44,840 nt of DNA from an uncultured Clostridia bacterium (GCA_947631405.1 CANRLC010000013.1:1-44840); one strand, 5' to 3'. Positions 14,238 through 23,396 are shown, counted from the first letter of the stretch. Notes: a model not told the origin generated them from the letters alone. A program made the numbers and translations.

Positions 14238-15220
14238 CCGCCCGCGGGCAGGCAGAGCAGAAGCAGCAGCGCCGCGCACACCGCGCCCAGCGTGGGATAG
14301 AGCGAGGCGACCAGATTTGAAAAGCCCACGCGGGAAAACGCGAGGCAGACGGCCATTGCGGCGGGAAGCCCGGCGCGGCGCGGCAGCGGCTGCGCGAGCG
14401 CGGCGAGCATCGTACACAGGGTTGAAAACGCGGCGGCATAGAGCGCGGCGGCGCACAGCGCATACCCGCCCGCGCCGAGGCGGCGGCAGAGCGCGACGAA
14501 GGGCATCGGCTCCGCGCGCACGGCCTGCAGATGCCTGCGGCACACGGCGATCCCGAGGAAGAGCAGCGCGCCAAAGAGGGCGCAAAAGAGCAGCGCGGCA
14601 CGCCGTCGCAGCCGCCTGGGGAACGAGAGCAGCAGCGGCGCCTCCCCGCAGAGCATCGCGGCGTTGAGCGCGCCGTAGGCGGCTCCGTCCGCAACCGCGC
14701 GCGCGAGGGAGGCGTCGGGTGCGGCCAAGCGCGCCTCGCCCGCGGGCAGCGCGAGCAGGCGCAGCATCAGCGGCGGCAGCAGCGCGCAGAGCGCCAGCCC
14801 CGGCGCGGCCAGCGCGCGCACGCCCAAAGCGCACAGCGCCGCCGCGAGCGCGAGCGTGACGGCCAGCCCCATGCCGTAGGCGTGGCGCAGCGGCAGCGTG
14901 AGCGCGCAAAGCTCCGCGCAGGCCGCGAGCATCGCGCCGCCGGTGACGCCGGAAAGCAGCAAGAAGAGCGCCCCGCACAGCGCGCCCAGCCGCCGCCCGA
15001 AGCGCGCGCGGCAAAGCCCCGGCAGCGTTCGCGCGCGCGAGCGCTCCATCTGATCGGGCAGGCGCGCGAGCAGCGCGCCCATCGCGGCCAGCGCGCAGAG
15101 CGCCGCGGCGGCGCAAAACGGGCCGTGCCCGGCGAAGAAGCGCGCGATCTCCCGCCCGGAGGCGAAGCCCGCGCCGATCGCGCCGCTTGCCAGCGCCAGC
15201 GTACACAGGACGACCTGCAT
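14123..15220 (-). CDS. YkvI-family membrane protein
   Basis: A 365-residue protein with about ten hydrophobic helices. It opens with LALASGAIGAGFASGREIARFF, which matches the YkvI start in which the unwound GAGFASG helix resembles APC-superfamily transporters. Transported substrate unknown. The start has GGGAGGG 6 nt upstream; longer versions of the frame run into non-homologous sequence. The last ~38 residues are hydrophilic and encoded antisense to the end of the M1-like gene, because no earlier stop occurs in frame. This tail is probably not functional. Confidence 0.82.
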   Translation of the reverse strand: MQVVLCTLALASGAIGAGFASGREIARFFAGHGPFCAAAALCALAAMGALLARLPDQMERSRARTLPGLCRARFGRRLGALCGALFLLLSGVTGGAMLAACAELCALTLPLRHAYGMGLAVTLALAAALCALGVRALAAPGLALCALLPPLMLRLLALPAGEARLAAPDASLARAVADGAAYGALNAAMLCGEAPLLLSFPRRLRRRAALLFCALFGALLFLGIAVCRRHLQAVRAEPMPFVALCRRLGAGGYALCAAALYAAAFSTLCTMLAALAQPLPRRAGLPAAMAVCLAFSRVGFSNLVASLYPTLGAVCAALLLLLCLPAGGQKVSSSCKYPPQSLPVASRSAASSPAREAGALAERAQ

Positions 15221-15334
15221 GGCAAACCCTCCCCGGCGGACGCGTGGACGCCTCCGCCGCGCTACGCCTATGCGGCGCGCGGCAAAAAAAGAAGGCGAGG
15301 CGCGCAAACGCTTCCATTTTGGGCGCGTTCGGGG

Positions 15335-15340
15335 TATAAT
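15335..15340 (+). promoter_or_regulatory. -10 box upstream of alr
   Basis: TATAAT, 45 nt before the alr start. The -35 region (TTCCAT at 17 nt) is a poor match, so confidence is limited. Confidence 0.5.
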
Positions 15341-15384
15341 AGAGAAAAGCGCGCCACAAACCGCGCGCGGCGGAAGGCGGGCGA

Positions 15385-16500
15385 ATGTCTTTGCTGCGGG
15401 AAACCTGCTGCCAGATCGACTTGGGGGCCATCCAAAACAACGTGCGCGTGATGCGCGCGCATCTCGCGCCCGGCGCAAAGCTGATGGCGGTCGTCAAGGC
15501 GGACGCCTACGGCCACGGGGCCGTGCCCGTCGCGCAGGCGGCGCTGGAGGCCGGGGCGGCGGCGCTGGCCGTCGCCATCCCGGAGGAGGGCATCGAGCTG
15601 CGCGAGGCGGGAATCGACGCGCCCATCCTCGTGTTGGGCGGCATCGAGCCGGGGGCGGCGCAGGCCGTCGTTGAGGCGGATCTTACGCAGACCGTCTTTG
15701 ACGAGGCCGCCGCGCGCGCCCTGTCCGAGGCGGCGGTGCGGCTGCAAAAGCCGGAGCGCGTTCACATCAAGCTCGACACGGGCATGAACCGCATCGGCGT
15801 GCGCGACGCGCGTAAGGCCGAGGCGCTGACCCGCGCGATCGACGCGCTGCCGGGCGTGGAGGTGACCGGGTGCTTTACGCACATGGCGACCGCCGACGGC
15901 GAGGGCGACGAGGGTACGCGCGCGCAGCTTGCGCGCTTTGAGGCGCTCTGCGCCGCCGTCGCGCGCGCGCATCCGGGCAGGATCACGCGCCACGCGGCGA
16001 ACACCGCGTGCATCTTCCGCTACCCGCAGACGCACTTTGACATGGCGCGCGGCGGCATCGCGCTCTACGGCTATCCGCCCGTACCCGAGGCGAAGGGCCT
16101 GCTGCCCGCGATGCGCTGGACGGCGCGCGCCGTGATGGTCAAGGAGATCGCCCCGGGCGAGCGCGTCGGCTACGGCGGCGCGTTTGAGGCGGAGCGGCCC
16201 ACGCGGGTGATGACCGTGCCCGTCGGCTATGCGGACGGCTACCGCCGCGCGCTCTCGGGCAAGGGCTTTGTGCTATCGCGCGGGCGGCGCGCGCCGGTCA
16301 TCGGGCGCGTGTGCATGGATCAGATCATGGTCGATGTGACGGATATCCCCGGCGCGCAGGCGGGCGACGAGGTCGTGCTGCTGGGCGCGCAGGGAAACGA
16401 GACGATCGACGCGCAGGAGATGGCCGACTGGCTGGGTACCATCAGCTACGAGGTGCTCTGCTCGCCCGGCAAGCGCGTTCCGCGCGTCTATCTGCGCTAA
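15385..16500 (+). CDS. alr: Alanine racemase
   Basis: A 371-residue PLP enzyme that makes D-alanine for peptidoglycan. PLP lysine K38 lies in AVVKADAYGHG. VHIKLDTGMNRIG, HAANTA, RGGIALYG, the catalytic-Tyr segment ERVGYGGAF and the closing GRVCMDQIMVDVT are all intact, and length is normal. The ribosome site (GGAAGGCGGG) is imperfect but suitably placed. Followed after 26 nt by a membrane protein gene, probably co-transcribed. Confidence 0.98.
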   Translation: MSLLRETCCQIDLGAIQNNVRVMRAHLAPGAKLMAVVKADAYGHGAVPVAQAALEAGAAALAVAIPEEGIELREAGIDAPILVLGGIEPGAAQAVVEADLTQTVFDEAAARALSEAAVRLQKPERVHIKLDTGMNRIGVRDARKAEALTRAIDALPGVEVTGCFTHMATADGEGDEGTRAQLARFEALCAAVARAHPGRITRHAANTACIFRYPQTHFDMARGGIALYGYPPVPEAKGLLPAMRWTARAVMVKEIAPGERVGYGGAFEAERPTRVMTVPVGYADGYRRALSGKGFVLSRGRRAPVIGRVCMDQIMVDVTDIPGAQAGDEVVLLGAQGNETIDAQEMADWLGTISYEVLCSPGKRVPRVYLR

Positions 16501-16526
16501 AGGTTACGGCAAGGGAGGCTACGCAC

Positions 16527-17399
16527 ATGGCGGAAAAGGAACGGGCCGCCGCGCCCGTCGTCAAAAAGAAGAAAAAGGGCAAGCGCAAGCCGCTGCGCCT
16601 GGCGCAGCATTACTTCGCGGAGGCGCCGCGTCTGGCGCGGCATATGGCGCTCACGCTGGCGGGCGTCGTGGTGCTGGGGATGCTCTTTAGCTCCCTGCAG
16701 GGCATCAAGACGCTGCCGCTGCGCTACGCGCTCTCCGCGCTGATCTCGGCGGCGCTGCTCGCGCTCTTCTTCAGCGAAGGCCTGAACAAGGGCGTGAGCG
16801 ACGCGGCGAACAGCCGCTTCTACGTCCAGCAGAAGGAAAAGGGGCGCGAGCTGGAGGCGAAGGACGACGCCGCCTGCTATCATCCGCTCAAGGCGCTCTG
16901 CGCGTGCCTGATCCTCTTTGCGCTGCCGCTGGCGCTCTCGCTCTTCATCGCGGCGATCGCCACGCCCTATACCTACGCGCTGCAAGATTTGCCCGCTTGG
17001 CTGACCAACAGCTACGGCGCGCGCGCAGACGTGATGGGGCCGCTGGGCGCGTATGGACAGGCGGTTCCGGTGGGCGCTTCCAGCTGGCTGCGCGCGCTCT
17101 CGCGCCTGTTCGTGATGATCTTCATCAATTTCTTTGACGACCCGCTGCGCATGACGGCGACCATCGACCGCCTCGCGCCGCTGTTTCTCCTGCTGTATCC
17201 GCTCGCGTTCATGGCGGGCTATCTCTACGCGCCGCGCGCCGAGCGCGAGCGCGAGCGCCAGCGCCGCCGCGCCAAGAAGGTCGCCGTGCGCAAGGCGCAG
17301 AAGAGCAACCTCTCGGCGGAACTGACCGGCGAGCAGAACGCCGTCCACTACGGCCAGCGCGCCGAAGGCTCCAAGCACAAGCGCAAGGAGCTGGTCTGA
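16527..17399 (+). CDS. Four-helix membrane protein of unknown function
   Basis: A 290-residue protein. The N-terminus is very basic (VVKKKKKGKRKPLRL). Four hydrophobic segments lie around residues 40-60, 68-85, 122-145 and 227-246, and the C-terminus is again basic and hydrophilic (ERERERQRRRAKKV). No family was recognised. It sits between alr and rsmD, has the ribosome site AAGGGAGG, and probably shares the alr transcript. Confidence 0.8.
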   Translation: MAEKERAAAPVVKKKKKGKRKPLRLAQHYFAEAPRLARHMALTLAGVVVLGMLFSSLQGIKTLPLRYALSALISAALLALFFSEGLNKGVSDAANSRFYVQQKEKGRELEAKDDAACYHPLKALCACLILFALPLALSLFIAAIATPYTYALQDLPAWLTNSYGARADVMGPLGAYGQAVPVGASSWLRALSRLFVMIFINFFDDPLRMTATIDRLAPLFLLLYPLAFMAGYLYAPRAERERERQRRRAKKVAVRKAQKSNLSAELTGEQNAVHYGQRAEGSKHKRKELV

Positions 17400-17405
17400 C
17401 GCGCC

Positions 17406-17434
17406 TTGAATCCCGCGCGCGATTCTGCTATACT
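17406..17434 (+). promoter_or_regulatory. Promoter of the rsmD-coaD operon
   Basis: TTGAAT, 17 nt, TATACT with TGC directly upstream (extended -10). Confidence 0.7.
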
Positions 17435-17468
17435 GTCGTCAAAAGCGAGGCAAACGGAGGGGAGCGCC

Positions 17469-18032
17469 ATGCGGATCATCGGCGGGCAGGCGCGCGGACG
17501 CACGCTCGCCGCGCCCCCCGGCGCGCGCACGCGGCCCACGCAGGATTATGTGCGCGAGTCGCTGTTCAACATCATCCGCCTGCATGTGGAGGGCGCGCGG
17601 GTGCTCGACCTGTTCGCGGGCACGGGCGCGCTCTCGCTGGAGGCGATCAGCCGCGGCGCGGGCGAGGCGGTGCTGGTGGATTCGGATCGCGCCGCGTGCG
17701 AGGCCATCCGCGCGAACATCGAGCGCGTGGGCGCGGCGGAGCGCTGCCGCCTGCTGCGCATGGATTACAGGCAGGCGATGGACGCGCTCGCCGCGCAGGG
17801 GAGGGCGTTCGATCTCGCGTTTCTCGACCCGCCGTACCGCATGGAGAATACGGGCGAGATCTGCGCGGCACTCTACGAGCGCGCGCTGCTCGCACAGGAC
17901 TGCCTGCTGGTCGTGGAGCACCGGCGCGGCTGCGCGCCGAAGCTCGACGCACGCTTTGAGGCCTACGACCTGCGCAAATACGGCGACACGGAGATCACCT
18001 TCGCGCGCCTTGTCAAGGGGGATGCAGGATGA
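17469..18032 (+). CDS. rsmD: 16S rRNA (guanine-966-N2)-methyltransferase
   Basis: A 187-residue SAM-dependent enzyme that methylates G966 of 16S rRNA in the 30S subunit. Diagnostic parts are MRIIGGQARGRTL, TRPTQDYVRESLFNI, the SAM motif VLDLFAGTGALSLEAISRG and the catalytic FLDPPY. The start is the ATG that begins the conserved MRIIGG. It overlaps coaD by 4 nt; rsmD-coaD is a classic bacterial pair. Confidence 0.97.
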   Translation: MRIIGGQARGRTLAAPPGARTRPTQDYVRESLFNIIRLHVEGARVLDLFAGTGALSLEAISRGAGEAVLVDSDRAACEAIRANIERVGAAERCRLLRMDYRQAMDALAAQGRAFDLAFLDPPYRMENTGEICAALYERALLAQDCLLVVEHRRGCAPKLDARFEAYDLRKYGDTEITFARLVKGDAG

Positions 18033-18517
18033 AGCGGTTGCTCTATCCGGGCAGTTTTGACCCGGTCACGCTGGGGCATCTGGACGTGATCGCGCGCGCG
18101 CGCAAGCTGTGCGACGAGCTGATCGTCGCGGTGATGCACAACCCGGACAAGCGCGGCGCGATCGACGTCTACACGCGCGTGGAGCTGATGCGCCGCGCGT
18201 GTGCCGCCTACCCGAACGTCCACGTCATCGCGCACGACGGCCTGCTGGTCGCCTGCGCGCAGCAGGTCGGCGCCGACGCCGTGGTGCGCGGCCTGCGCCC
18301 GATCGGCGACTTTGACAGCGAATACCAGATGGCGCAAATCAACCGCACGCTCGGCGAGGTGGAGACGCTGTTTTTGCCCACGTCGCCGCCGGTGGCGAAT
18401 ATCTCCTCGAGCATCGTGCGGCAGGTGGTCGCCTTCGGCGGCAGCCTGCGCGGACTCGTGCCGCAGGAGCTGGAACAGGACATCCAAGCCGCGCTCTCGC
18501 GCGCCACGGTGCGCTAG
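18029..18517 (+). CDS. coaD: Phosphopantetheine adenylyltransferase
   Basis: A 162-residue nucleotidyltransferase for the fourth step of coenzyme A synthesis (4'-phosphopantetheine to dephospho-CoA). It has LLYPGSFDPVTLGHLDVI with the T/HxGH site, VRGLRPIGDFDSEYQMAQINR, FLPTSPPVANISSSIVRQ and the usual length. ATGA overlap with rsmD implies coupled translation. Confidence 0.98.
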   Translation: MKRLLYPGSFDPVTLGHLDVIARARKLCDELIVAVMHNPDKRGAIDVYTRVELMRRACAAYPNVHVIAHDGLLVACAQQVGADAVVRGLRPIGDFDSEYQMAQINRTLGEVETLFLPTSPPVANISSSIVRQVVAFGGSLRGLVPQELEQDIQAALSRATVR

Positions 18518-18559
18518 CGACCGTCGGCCGCTGTGCGCGCAGAAGAATAGGAGGCCAGC

Positions 18560-19333
18560 ATGGACGAAAGAGAACAGACGCGGCGCATCCCCGTGCAGGA
18601 CGTAGAAGGCGCGGAGCGCCCCGACGCGCAGCCGGCGCAGCCGCAGACCGCGCGGCCCGAGCGAACCGCCCGCCGCGAACAGGCCATGGTCGGGGAGAGC
18701 CTCGATCAGGTCAAGCAGGTCATCTCCATGATCGAGCAGAGGATCGGCGAATCCCCGAAGGTGCCCCTGCGCAAGGGGCTTTGCGTGATCGACTCCGGCA
18801 CGCTGATCGATCTGATCAGCCAGCTGCGCATCGCGCTGCCCAAGGCGGTCTTGCAGGCGCAGGACGTGCTGCAAAGCCGCGAGACGCTGCTCGAGGAGGC
18901 GCGCACGCGCGCCGACGAGATCGCCAACGAGGCCGACGCGCTGCACTCGCGCGTGGTCGGCGAGGCGAATCACCTGCGCGAGCAGATTCAGGCGGACGCC
19001 GACGCCTACGAGCAGCAGACCCGCGCGCGCGCCGAGGCCGACGCGCAGGCGATGATCGACGACGCGAACACGCGCGCCGAGCAGATCATCTACGCCGCGC
19101 AGCAGAAGGCGCAGCAGATGCTCGACAACAACGAAATCACCCGCCGTGCGCAGACATATGCGCTGGAGACGCGCGACCGCGCCGAGAAGGATGCGGACAC
19201 GGTGTACAATCAGGCGTGCGTACAGGTGGACAAGATGCTCAGCGGCGCCGTCGTGGCGCTCACGCGCAGCGCGAACGATCTGGCCAGCCTGCGCGACAAC
19301 CTGCTGGGCGCGGATACGGGCGAGCGCCGCTGA
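18560..19333 (+). CDS. Coiled-coil protein downstream of coaD
   Basis: A 257-residue soluble protein. Residues 1-45 are Pro/Gln/Arg-rich and probably disordered. Residues 46-105 are a folded start (VKQVISMIEQRI, LCVIDSGTLIDLISQLRIALPKA), and about 106-235 is a long Ala/Glu/Arg-rich coiled coil (ANEADALHSRVVGEANHLRE). Similar proteins after coaD in Clostridia are often labelled ATPase on the strength of the coiled coil alone; no Walker motif is visible. It could be a cell-division or envelope scaffold. Ribosome site TAGGAGG. Confidence 0.75.
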   Translation: MDEREQTRRIPVQDVEGAERPDAQPAQPQTARPERTARREQAMVGESLDQVKQVISMIEQRIGESPKVPLRKGLCVIDSGTLIDLISQLRIALPKAVLQAQDVLQSRETLLEEARTRADEIANEADALHSRVVGEANHLREQIQADADAYEQQTRARAEADAQAMIDDANTRAEQIIYAAQQKAQQMLDNNEITRRAQTYALETRDRAEKDADTVYNQACVQVDKMLSGAVVALTRSANDLASLRDNLLGADTGERR

Positions 19334-19358
19334 CGCGCGCCGCAAAGGAGAAAGCGAC

Positions 19359-20318
19359 ATGCAAGAGCAAAATACGCTGTATATCGTCGTCCCCTGCTAC
19401 AAGGAGCAGGAGGTGCTGCCGGAGACGGCCAAGCGCCTGCGCGCGAAGCTTGTGCAGCTCACGGCGGAGGGAAAGATCAGCGACAAGAGCCGCGTGATGT
19501 TCGTCAACGATGGCTCGTCCGACGAGACGTGGCCGATCATCCGCTCGCTGCACGAGCAGGATCCGGACTTCTTCTCCGGCGTCAATCTCTCGCGCAACCG
19601 CGGCCACCAAAACGCGCTGCTGGCCGGGCTTCTGACCGCCGTGCGCTTCGCGGACATGATTATCTCCATGGACGCCGACCTTCAGGACGACGTGAACGCC
19701 GTGGACGCGATGGTGGACGCCTATCACGAGGGCTACGAGGTCGTCTACGGCGTGCGCAGCAAGCGCGAGACCGACACGTTCTTCAAGCGCCTGACGGCGG
19801 AGGGCTTCTACAAGGTGATGAAGGCGCTGGGCGTGGACATCGTCTTCAACCACGCCGACTATCGCCTCATGAGCCGCCGCGCCGTGGAGGGCCTCGCCCA
19901 GTTCGGCGAGGTGAACCTGTTCCTGCGCGGCATCGTCCCGCAGATCGGCTTCCCGTCCACGACCGTCACCTACGAGCGCGCCGAGCGCTTCGCGGGGGAG
20001 AGCAAGTATCCGCTCAAGAAGATGCTCGCCTTCGCCACGGACGGCATCACATCCTTCTCGGTCAAGCCCATCCGGCTGGTGTTTACGGCGGGCGTCGTGG
20101 TGTTCGCGGTCAGCATCGTCATGCTGCTCTACGCGCTCTTCTCCAAGCTCGCGGGGAACACCACCGCCGGGTGGACGTCGCTGATGGGCTCTATCTGGCT
20201 GCTGGGCGGCATCCAGCTGCTGGGGCTGGGCATCGTGGGCGAATACATCGGCAAGATCTACAACGAGACGAAGCGCCGCCCGCGCTTCATCATCGAGAGC
20301 GTACTGAATAAGGAGTGA
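19359..20318 (+). CDS. Polyprenyl-phosphate glycosyltransferase (GtrB/YkcC-like GT2)
   Basis: A 319-residue membrane enzyme with a GT-A domain: YIVVPCYKEQEVLP, FVNDGSSDETW, VNLSRNRGHQNALLAGL, metal site MDADLQDD, and the conserved SKYPLKKMLAFATDGITSFS. Two C-terminal transmembrane helices (about 236-260 and 271-296) and the tail GIVGEYIGKIYNETKRRPRF are typical of GtrB/ArnC-like enzymes. It transfers a sugar from a nucleotide donor to undecaprenyl phosphate for surface polymers. It belongs to a different subgroup from the GT2-GtrA fusion at 7740. Confidence 0.92.
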   Translation: MQEQNTLYIVVPCYKEQEVLPETAKRLRAKLVQLTAEGKISDKSRVMFVNDGSSDETWPIIRSLHEQDPDFFSGVNLSRNRGHQNALLAGLLTAVRFADMIISMDADLQDDVNAVDAMVDAYHEGYEVVYGVRSKRETDTFFKRLTAEGFYKVMKALGVDIVFNHADYRLMSRRAVEGLAQFGEVNLFLRGIVPQIGFPSTTVTYERAERFAGESKYPLKKMLAFATDGITSFSVKPIRLVFTAGVVVFAVSIVMLLYALFSKLAGNTTAGWTSLMGSIWLLGGIQLLGLGIVGEYIGKIYNETKRRPRFIIESVLNKE

Positions 20319-20343
20319 GCGCGACAGCGCGCCGCCAGCAGAT

Positions 20344-21747
20344 ATGGAAAACCCGCAGATCACCGTCGCGGCCATCGGGCCGGACAGCGCCGCGCTGGTC
20401 ACGCCCGCCGCAATGGACGCGATGCGCGGCGCGCGCGCGCTCGTGCTGCGCACCGAGAGGCACGGCGCCGCCGCGCTGCTTCGAGGAGAGGGCGTGCCCT
20501 TTGAGACGCTCGACGCGCTCTACGAGCGCTGCGAGGACTTTGACAGCCTGTGCGCCACCGCGGCGCAGACGCTGATCGCGCGCGCGCGGGAGGCGGGGAC
20601 GCTCTGCTACGCCGTTCCCGACCCGGCGTCGGACGCGACGGTGTACGCGCTGGCGCGGGCCTTGCCGCAGGAGATGCGCCTGCGCGCCGTCGGCGCGACG
20701 ACGCTTGCGCAGAGCGCGGCGTTCGCGGCGCTGTGTATGGGCGTGGACACCGAGAACCTGCGCACGGTGACGGCGCTCTCTGCGGCCGATTTGCGCGTAC
20801 AGGCGGATTGCCCGCTGGCCGTGACGGAGATCGACAACCGCCGCCTTGCCTCGGACGTGAAGCTGTGGCTCGGCGATCTGTACGACGACGAGACGACGGT
20901 CTACTTCCTTGAAAACGCGGCGGAGCCGCTCGCGCAGACGCGCGCCATTTTGCTGTGCGAGCTGGACAGGCAGCCGCGCTACGACCACCGCACGGCGGCG
21001 CTGATCCCGGCGGTGAGCGTCTACGAGCGCGAGCGGGCGAGCTACGAGGATTTCGCGCAGGTGATCGCGCGCCTGCGCGCGCCGGGCGGCTGCCCGTGGG
21101 ATCGCGAGCAGACGCACCGCTCGCTGCGCCGCTACATGATCGAGGAGGCCTGCGAGGCCGCCGAGGCGATGGACGGCGACGACCCGATGAAGCTCGCCGA
21201 CGAGCTGGGCGACGTGCTGCTTCAGGTGGTGCTGTGCAGCCAGATCGCCTCGGAGCACCGGGACTTTACCGACCGCGACGTGACGAGCCTCGTCACCCGC
21301 AAGATGATCTCGCGCCACGAGCACGTCTTCGGCACGGCCAAGGCGCAGGACGCGGACGCGGTGACCTCCGTGTGGGAGCGGGCCAAGCGCAGGGAGCGCG
21401 GCGAGCAGACGCCGCTCGAGCGCGCGCTGGAGGTGCCCAAGACGCTCCCGGCGCTGCTGCGCGCACAGAAGGTGATCGCCCGGCTGACGGGCGCGCGCCC
21501 GGACGCGGGCCTGCCGCAAGAGGCGGAGCGGGAAGCGCGGCAGGCGCTGGACGCGCTGCTTTGCGGCGGGGACGGGGGCAAAGAGGCCGCGCTGGGCGCG
21601 CTGCTGGAGGCGTGCTGCAAGCTCGCGCACGCGCTCGGGCTGGACGCGGAGACGGCGCTGCGCTCGCAAACGCGCGCGCATCTGGAGCGCCTTCGCGCGG
21701 GCGAAACGCCGCCGGGCGCGCAATCGCAGCCCGAAGAGGGGCGTTAG
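20344..21747 (+). CDS. mazG: MazG nucleotide pyrophosphohydrolase with N-terminal methylase-like domain
   Basis: A 467-residue two-domain protein (YabN architecture). Residues 1-220 match a tetrapyrrole-methylase-like domain, but the usual GPG glycine-rich opening is reduced to AAIGPDSAALVTP, so SAM binding is doubtful. Residues 233-460 hold the MazG part, with CPWDREQTHRSLRRYMIEEACEA and DELGDVLLQVVL as metal-binding ExxE/ExxD helices, then KMISRHEHVFG. MazG hydrolyses NTPs or aberrant dNTPs to monophosphates. No clear ribosome site precedes the ATG; the nearest GGAG lies about 30 nt upstream, inside the previous gene's end. It is the last gene before the HU promoter. Confidence 0.93.
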   Translation: MENPQITVAAIGPDSAALVTPAAMDAMRGARALVLRTERHGAAALLRGEGVPFETLDALYERCEDFDSLCATAAQTLIARAREAGTLCYAVPDPASDATVYALARALPQEMRLRAVGATTLAQSAAFAALCMGVDTENLRTVTALSAADLRVQADCPLAVTEIDNRRLASDVKLWLGDLYDDETTVYFLENAAEPLAQTRAILLCELDRQPRYDHRTAALIPAVSVYERERASYEDFAQVIARLRAPGGCPWDREQTHRSLRRYMIEEACEAAEAMDGDDPMKLADELGDVLLQVVLCSQIASEHRDFTDRDVTSLVTRKMISRHEHVFGTAKAQDADAVTSVWERAKRRERGEQTPLERALEVPKTLPALLRAQKVIARLTGARPDAGLPQEAEREARQALDALLCGGDGGKEAALGALLEACCKLAHALGLDAETALRSQTRAHLERLRAGETPPGAQSQPEEGR

Positions 21748-21799
21748 CGGGGGAAAAGCAAAATTTTTCTAAGAAATTTTAAGAAAATGGCGAATCCCC

Positions 21800-21828
21800 T
21801 TGCAGGAATACGGGAAACCATGTAGAAT
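21800..21828 (+). promoter_or_regulatory. Promoter of the HU gene
   Basis: TTGCAG, 17 nt, TAGAAT. The untranslated leader is about 65-70 nt and ends with AAGGAGG. Confidence 0.65.
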
Positions 21829-21902
21829 ATGTCATAGTCAGTCGCCTGTGTGCGATCGAGCAAGGATGCGTCGTCATCGACGTTAAATCAAGGAGGAGCA
21901 AC

Positions 21903-22178
21903 ATGAACAAAAACGAACTGAGCGCGGCGATCGCCGCGAAGGCGGGTCTCACCCGCAAGGACGCCGAGGCTGCTGTGTGCGCGATGAGCGAGATCATCGC
22001 CGACAGCCTCAAGAACGGCGAGAAGGTTCAGATCGTGGGCTTCGGCGCGTTCGAGGTCAAGGAGCGCCCGGCCCGCAAGGCCCGCAACCCCAAGACCGGC
22101 GAGGAGATCCAGATCGGCGCGCGTCGCGCCCCGATGTTCAAGCCGGGCAAGACGCTCAAAGAGGCCGTCGAAGGCTAA
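21903..22178 (+). CDS. hup: HU family DNA-binding protein
   Basis: A 91-residue nucleoid protein: MNKNELSAAIAAKAGLTRKDAE at the N-terminus, GEKVQIVGFGAFEVKERPARKARNPKTG covering the beta arms, and KPGKTLKEAVEG at the end. It binds and bends DNA as a dimer. Strong ribosome site AAGGAGG, own promoter and a textbook terminator: a monocistronic, highly expressed gene. Codon use is strongly biased (AAG, CGC, CTC), in line with high expression. Confidence 0.98.
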   Translation: MNKNELSAAIAAKAGLTRKDAEAAVCAMSEIIADSLKNGEKVQIVGFGAFEVKERPARKARNPKTGEEIQIGARRAPMFKPGKTLKEAVEG

Positions 22179-22185
22179 AAACAAT

Positions 22186-22219
22186 CTCCCGGCGGGGCTT
22201 CCCCTCCGGGAGGTTTTTT
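22186..22219 (+). terminator. Terminator of hup
   Basis: The CTCCCGG / CCGGGAG stem, with additional inner pairing, is followed by seven T. It starts 8 nt after the hup stop codon. Confidence 0.92.
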
Positions 22220-22265
22220 TGCCGCATGCAGCCCTTCCCTCTCCCGACGCAAAGGAGCGATTTTC

Positions 22266-23396
22266 ATGGAAAAGGCCAAGGTCTACTTTACCGATTTTCG
22301 CGTGCCCGCCTACGGCGAGAGCCTGACGGACAAGTTAAAGCGCCTGATGCGCAAGGCCGGCATTGAGAGCATCGACATGGACGGCAAGTTCGTCGCGATC
22401 AAGATGCACTTTGGCGAATTGGGCAACCTGAGCTTCCTGCGGCCCAACTACGCCCGCGCCGTCGCGGACGTGGTGACGCAACAGGGCGGCAAACCCTTCC
22501 TGACCGACTGCAACACCATGTACCCCGGCAGCCGCAAGAACGCCCTCGAACACCTGTACTGCGCGTGGGAGAACGGCTTTACGCCGCTGACCGCCGGCTG
22601 CCCCATCCTGATCGGCGACGGCCTCAAGGGCACGGACGACGTGGCCGTGCCCGTGCGCGGCGGCGAATACGTCAAGGAGGCGCGCATCGGCCGCGCGGTG
22701 ATGGACGCGGACGTGTTCATCAGCCTGACGCACTTCAAGGGCCACGAGATGACCGGATTCGGCGGCGCGATCAAGAACATCGGCATGGGCTGCGGCTCTC
22801 GCGCGGGCAAGAAGGAGCAGCACTCCAGCGGCAAGCCGCACATCGAGCAGGACGCCTGCCGGGGCTGCCGCAGATGCCAGAAGGAATGCGCGAACGAGGG
22901 CCTCGTCTACGACGAGCAGGCGCGCAAGATGCGCGTGGATCAGACCCACTGCGTCGGCTGCGGGCGGTGCCTGGGCGCGTGCAATTTCGACGCCATCGTC
23001 TTTGACAACGACGCCGCGGTGGAGATGCTCAACCGCCGCATGGCGGAGTACGCCAAGGCCGTCGTGGACGGCAGGCCGTGCTTCCACATCTCGCTGGTGA
23101 CGGACGTGTCGCCCAACTGCGACTGCCACGGCGAGAATGACGCGCCCATCCTGCCCGACATCGGCATGTTCGCCTCGTTTGACCCGCTGGCGCTCGATCA
23201 GGCGTGCGTGGACGCGTGCCTCGCCGCGAATCCCCTGCCGAACAGCCAGCTGAGCGACCGCCTCAAGCGCGCCGACTTCTTGAACCTCGGCGATCATTTC
23301 ACCAATTCCACGCCGGAATCCGAATGGCGCAGCTGCCTCGAACACGCCGAGAAGATCGGTCTGGGCACGCGCGCATACGATCTGATCCGGCTGTGA
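22266..23396 (+). CDS. DUF362 protein with two [4Fe-4S] ferredoxin motifs
   Basis: A 376-residue cytosolic iron-sulfur protein. Residues 1-185 are the DUF362 domain (KMHFGELGNLSFLRP, SLTHFKGHEMTGFGGAIKNIGMG), followed by two ferredoxin clusters at CRGCRRCQKEC and CVGCGRCLGAC (about residues 200-240). The end returns to DUF362 sequence (MFASFDPLALDQACVDA). Such proteins are common in strict anaerobes and are assumed to be redox enzymes; the substrate is unknown. It lies 47 nt after the HU terminator region and 18 nt before the Hpt gene. Confidence 0.92.
   Translation: MEKAKVYFTDFRVPAYGESLTDKLKRLMRKAGIESIDMDGKFVAIKMHFGELGNLSFLRPNYARAVADVVTQQGGKPFLTDCNTMYPGSRKNALEHLYCAWENGFTPLTAGCPILIGDGLKGTDDVAVPVRGGEYVKEARIGRAVMDADVFISLTHFKGHEMTGFGGAIKNIGMGCGSRAGKKEQHSSGKPHIEQDACRGCRRCQKECANEGLVYDEQARKMRVDQTHCVGCGRCLGACNFDAIVFDNDAAVEMLNRRMAEYAKAVVDGRPCFHISLVTDVSPNCDCHGENDAPILPDIGMFASFDPLALDQACVDACLAANPLPNSQLSDRLKRADFLNLGDHFTNSTPESEWRSCLEHAEKIGLGTRAYDLIRL

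Noticed and set aside
12921..15497. 858-codon minus-strand open frame
   Set aside because: Antisense to the M1-like gene and partly overlapping the ykvI-like gene in another frame. Low-complexity Arg/Ala sequence with no start signal.
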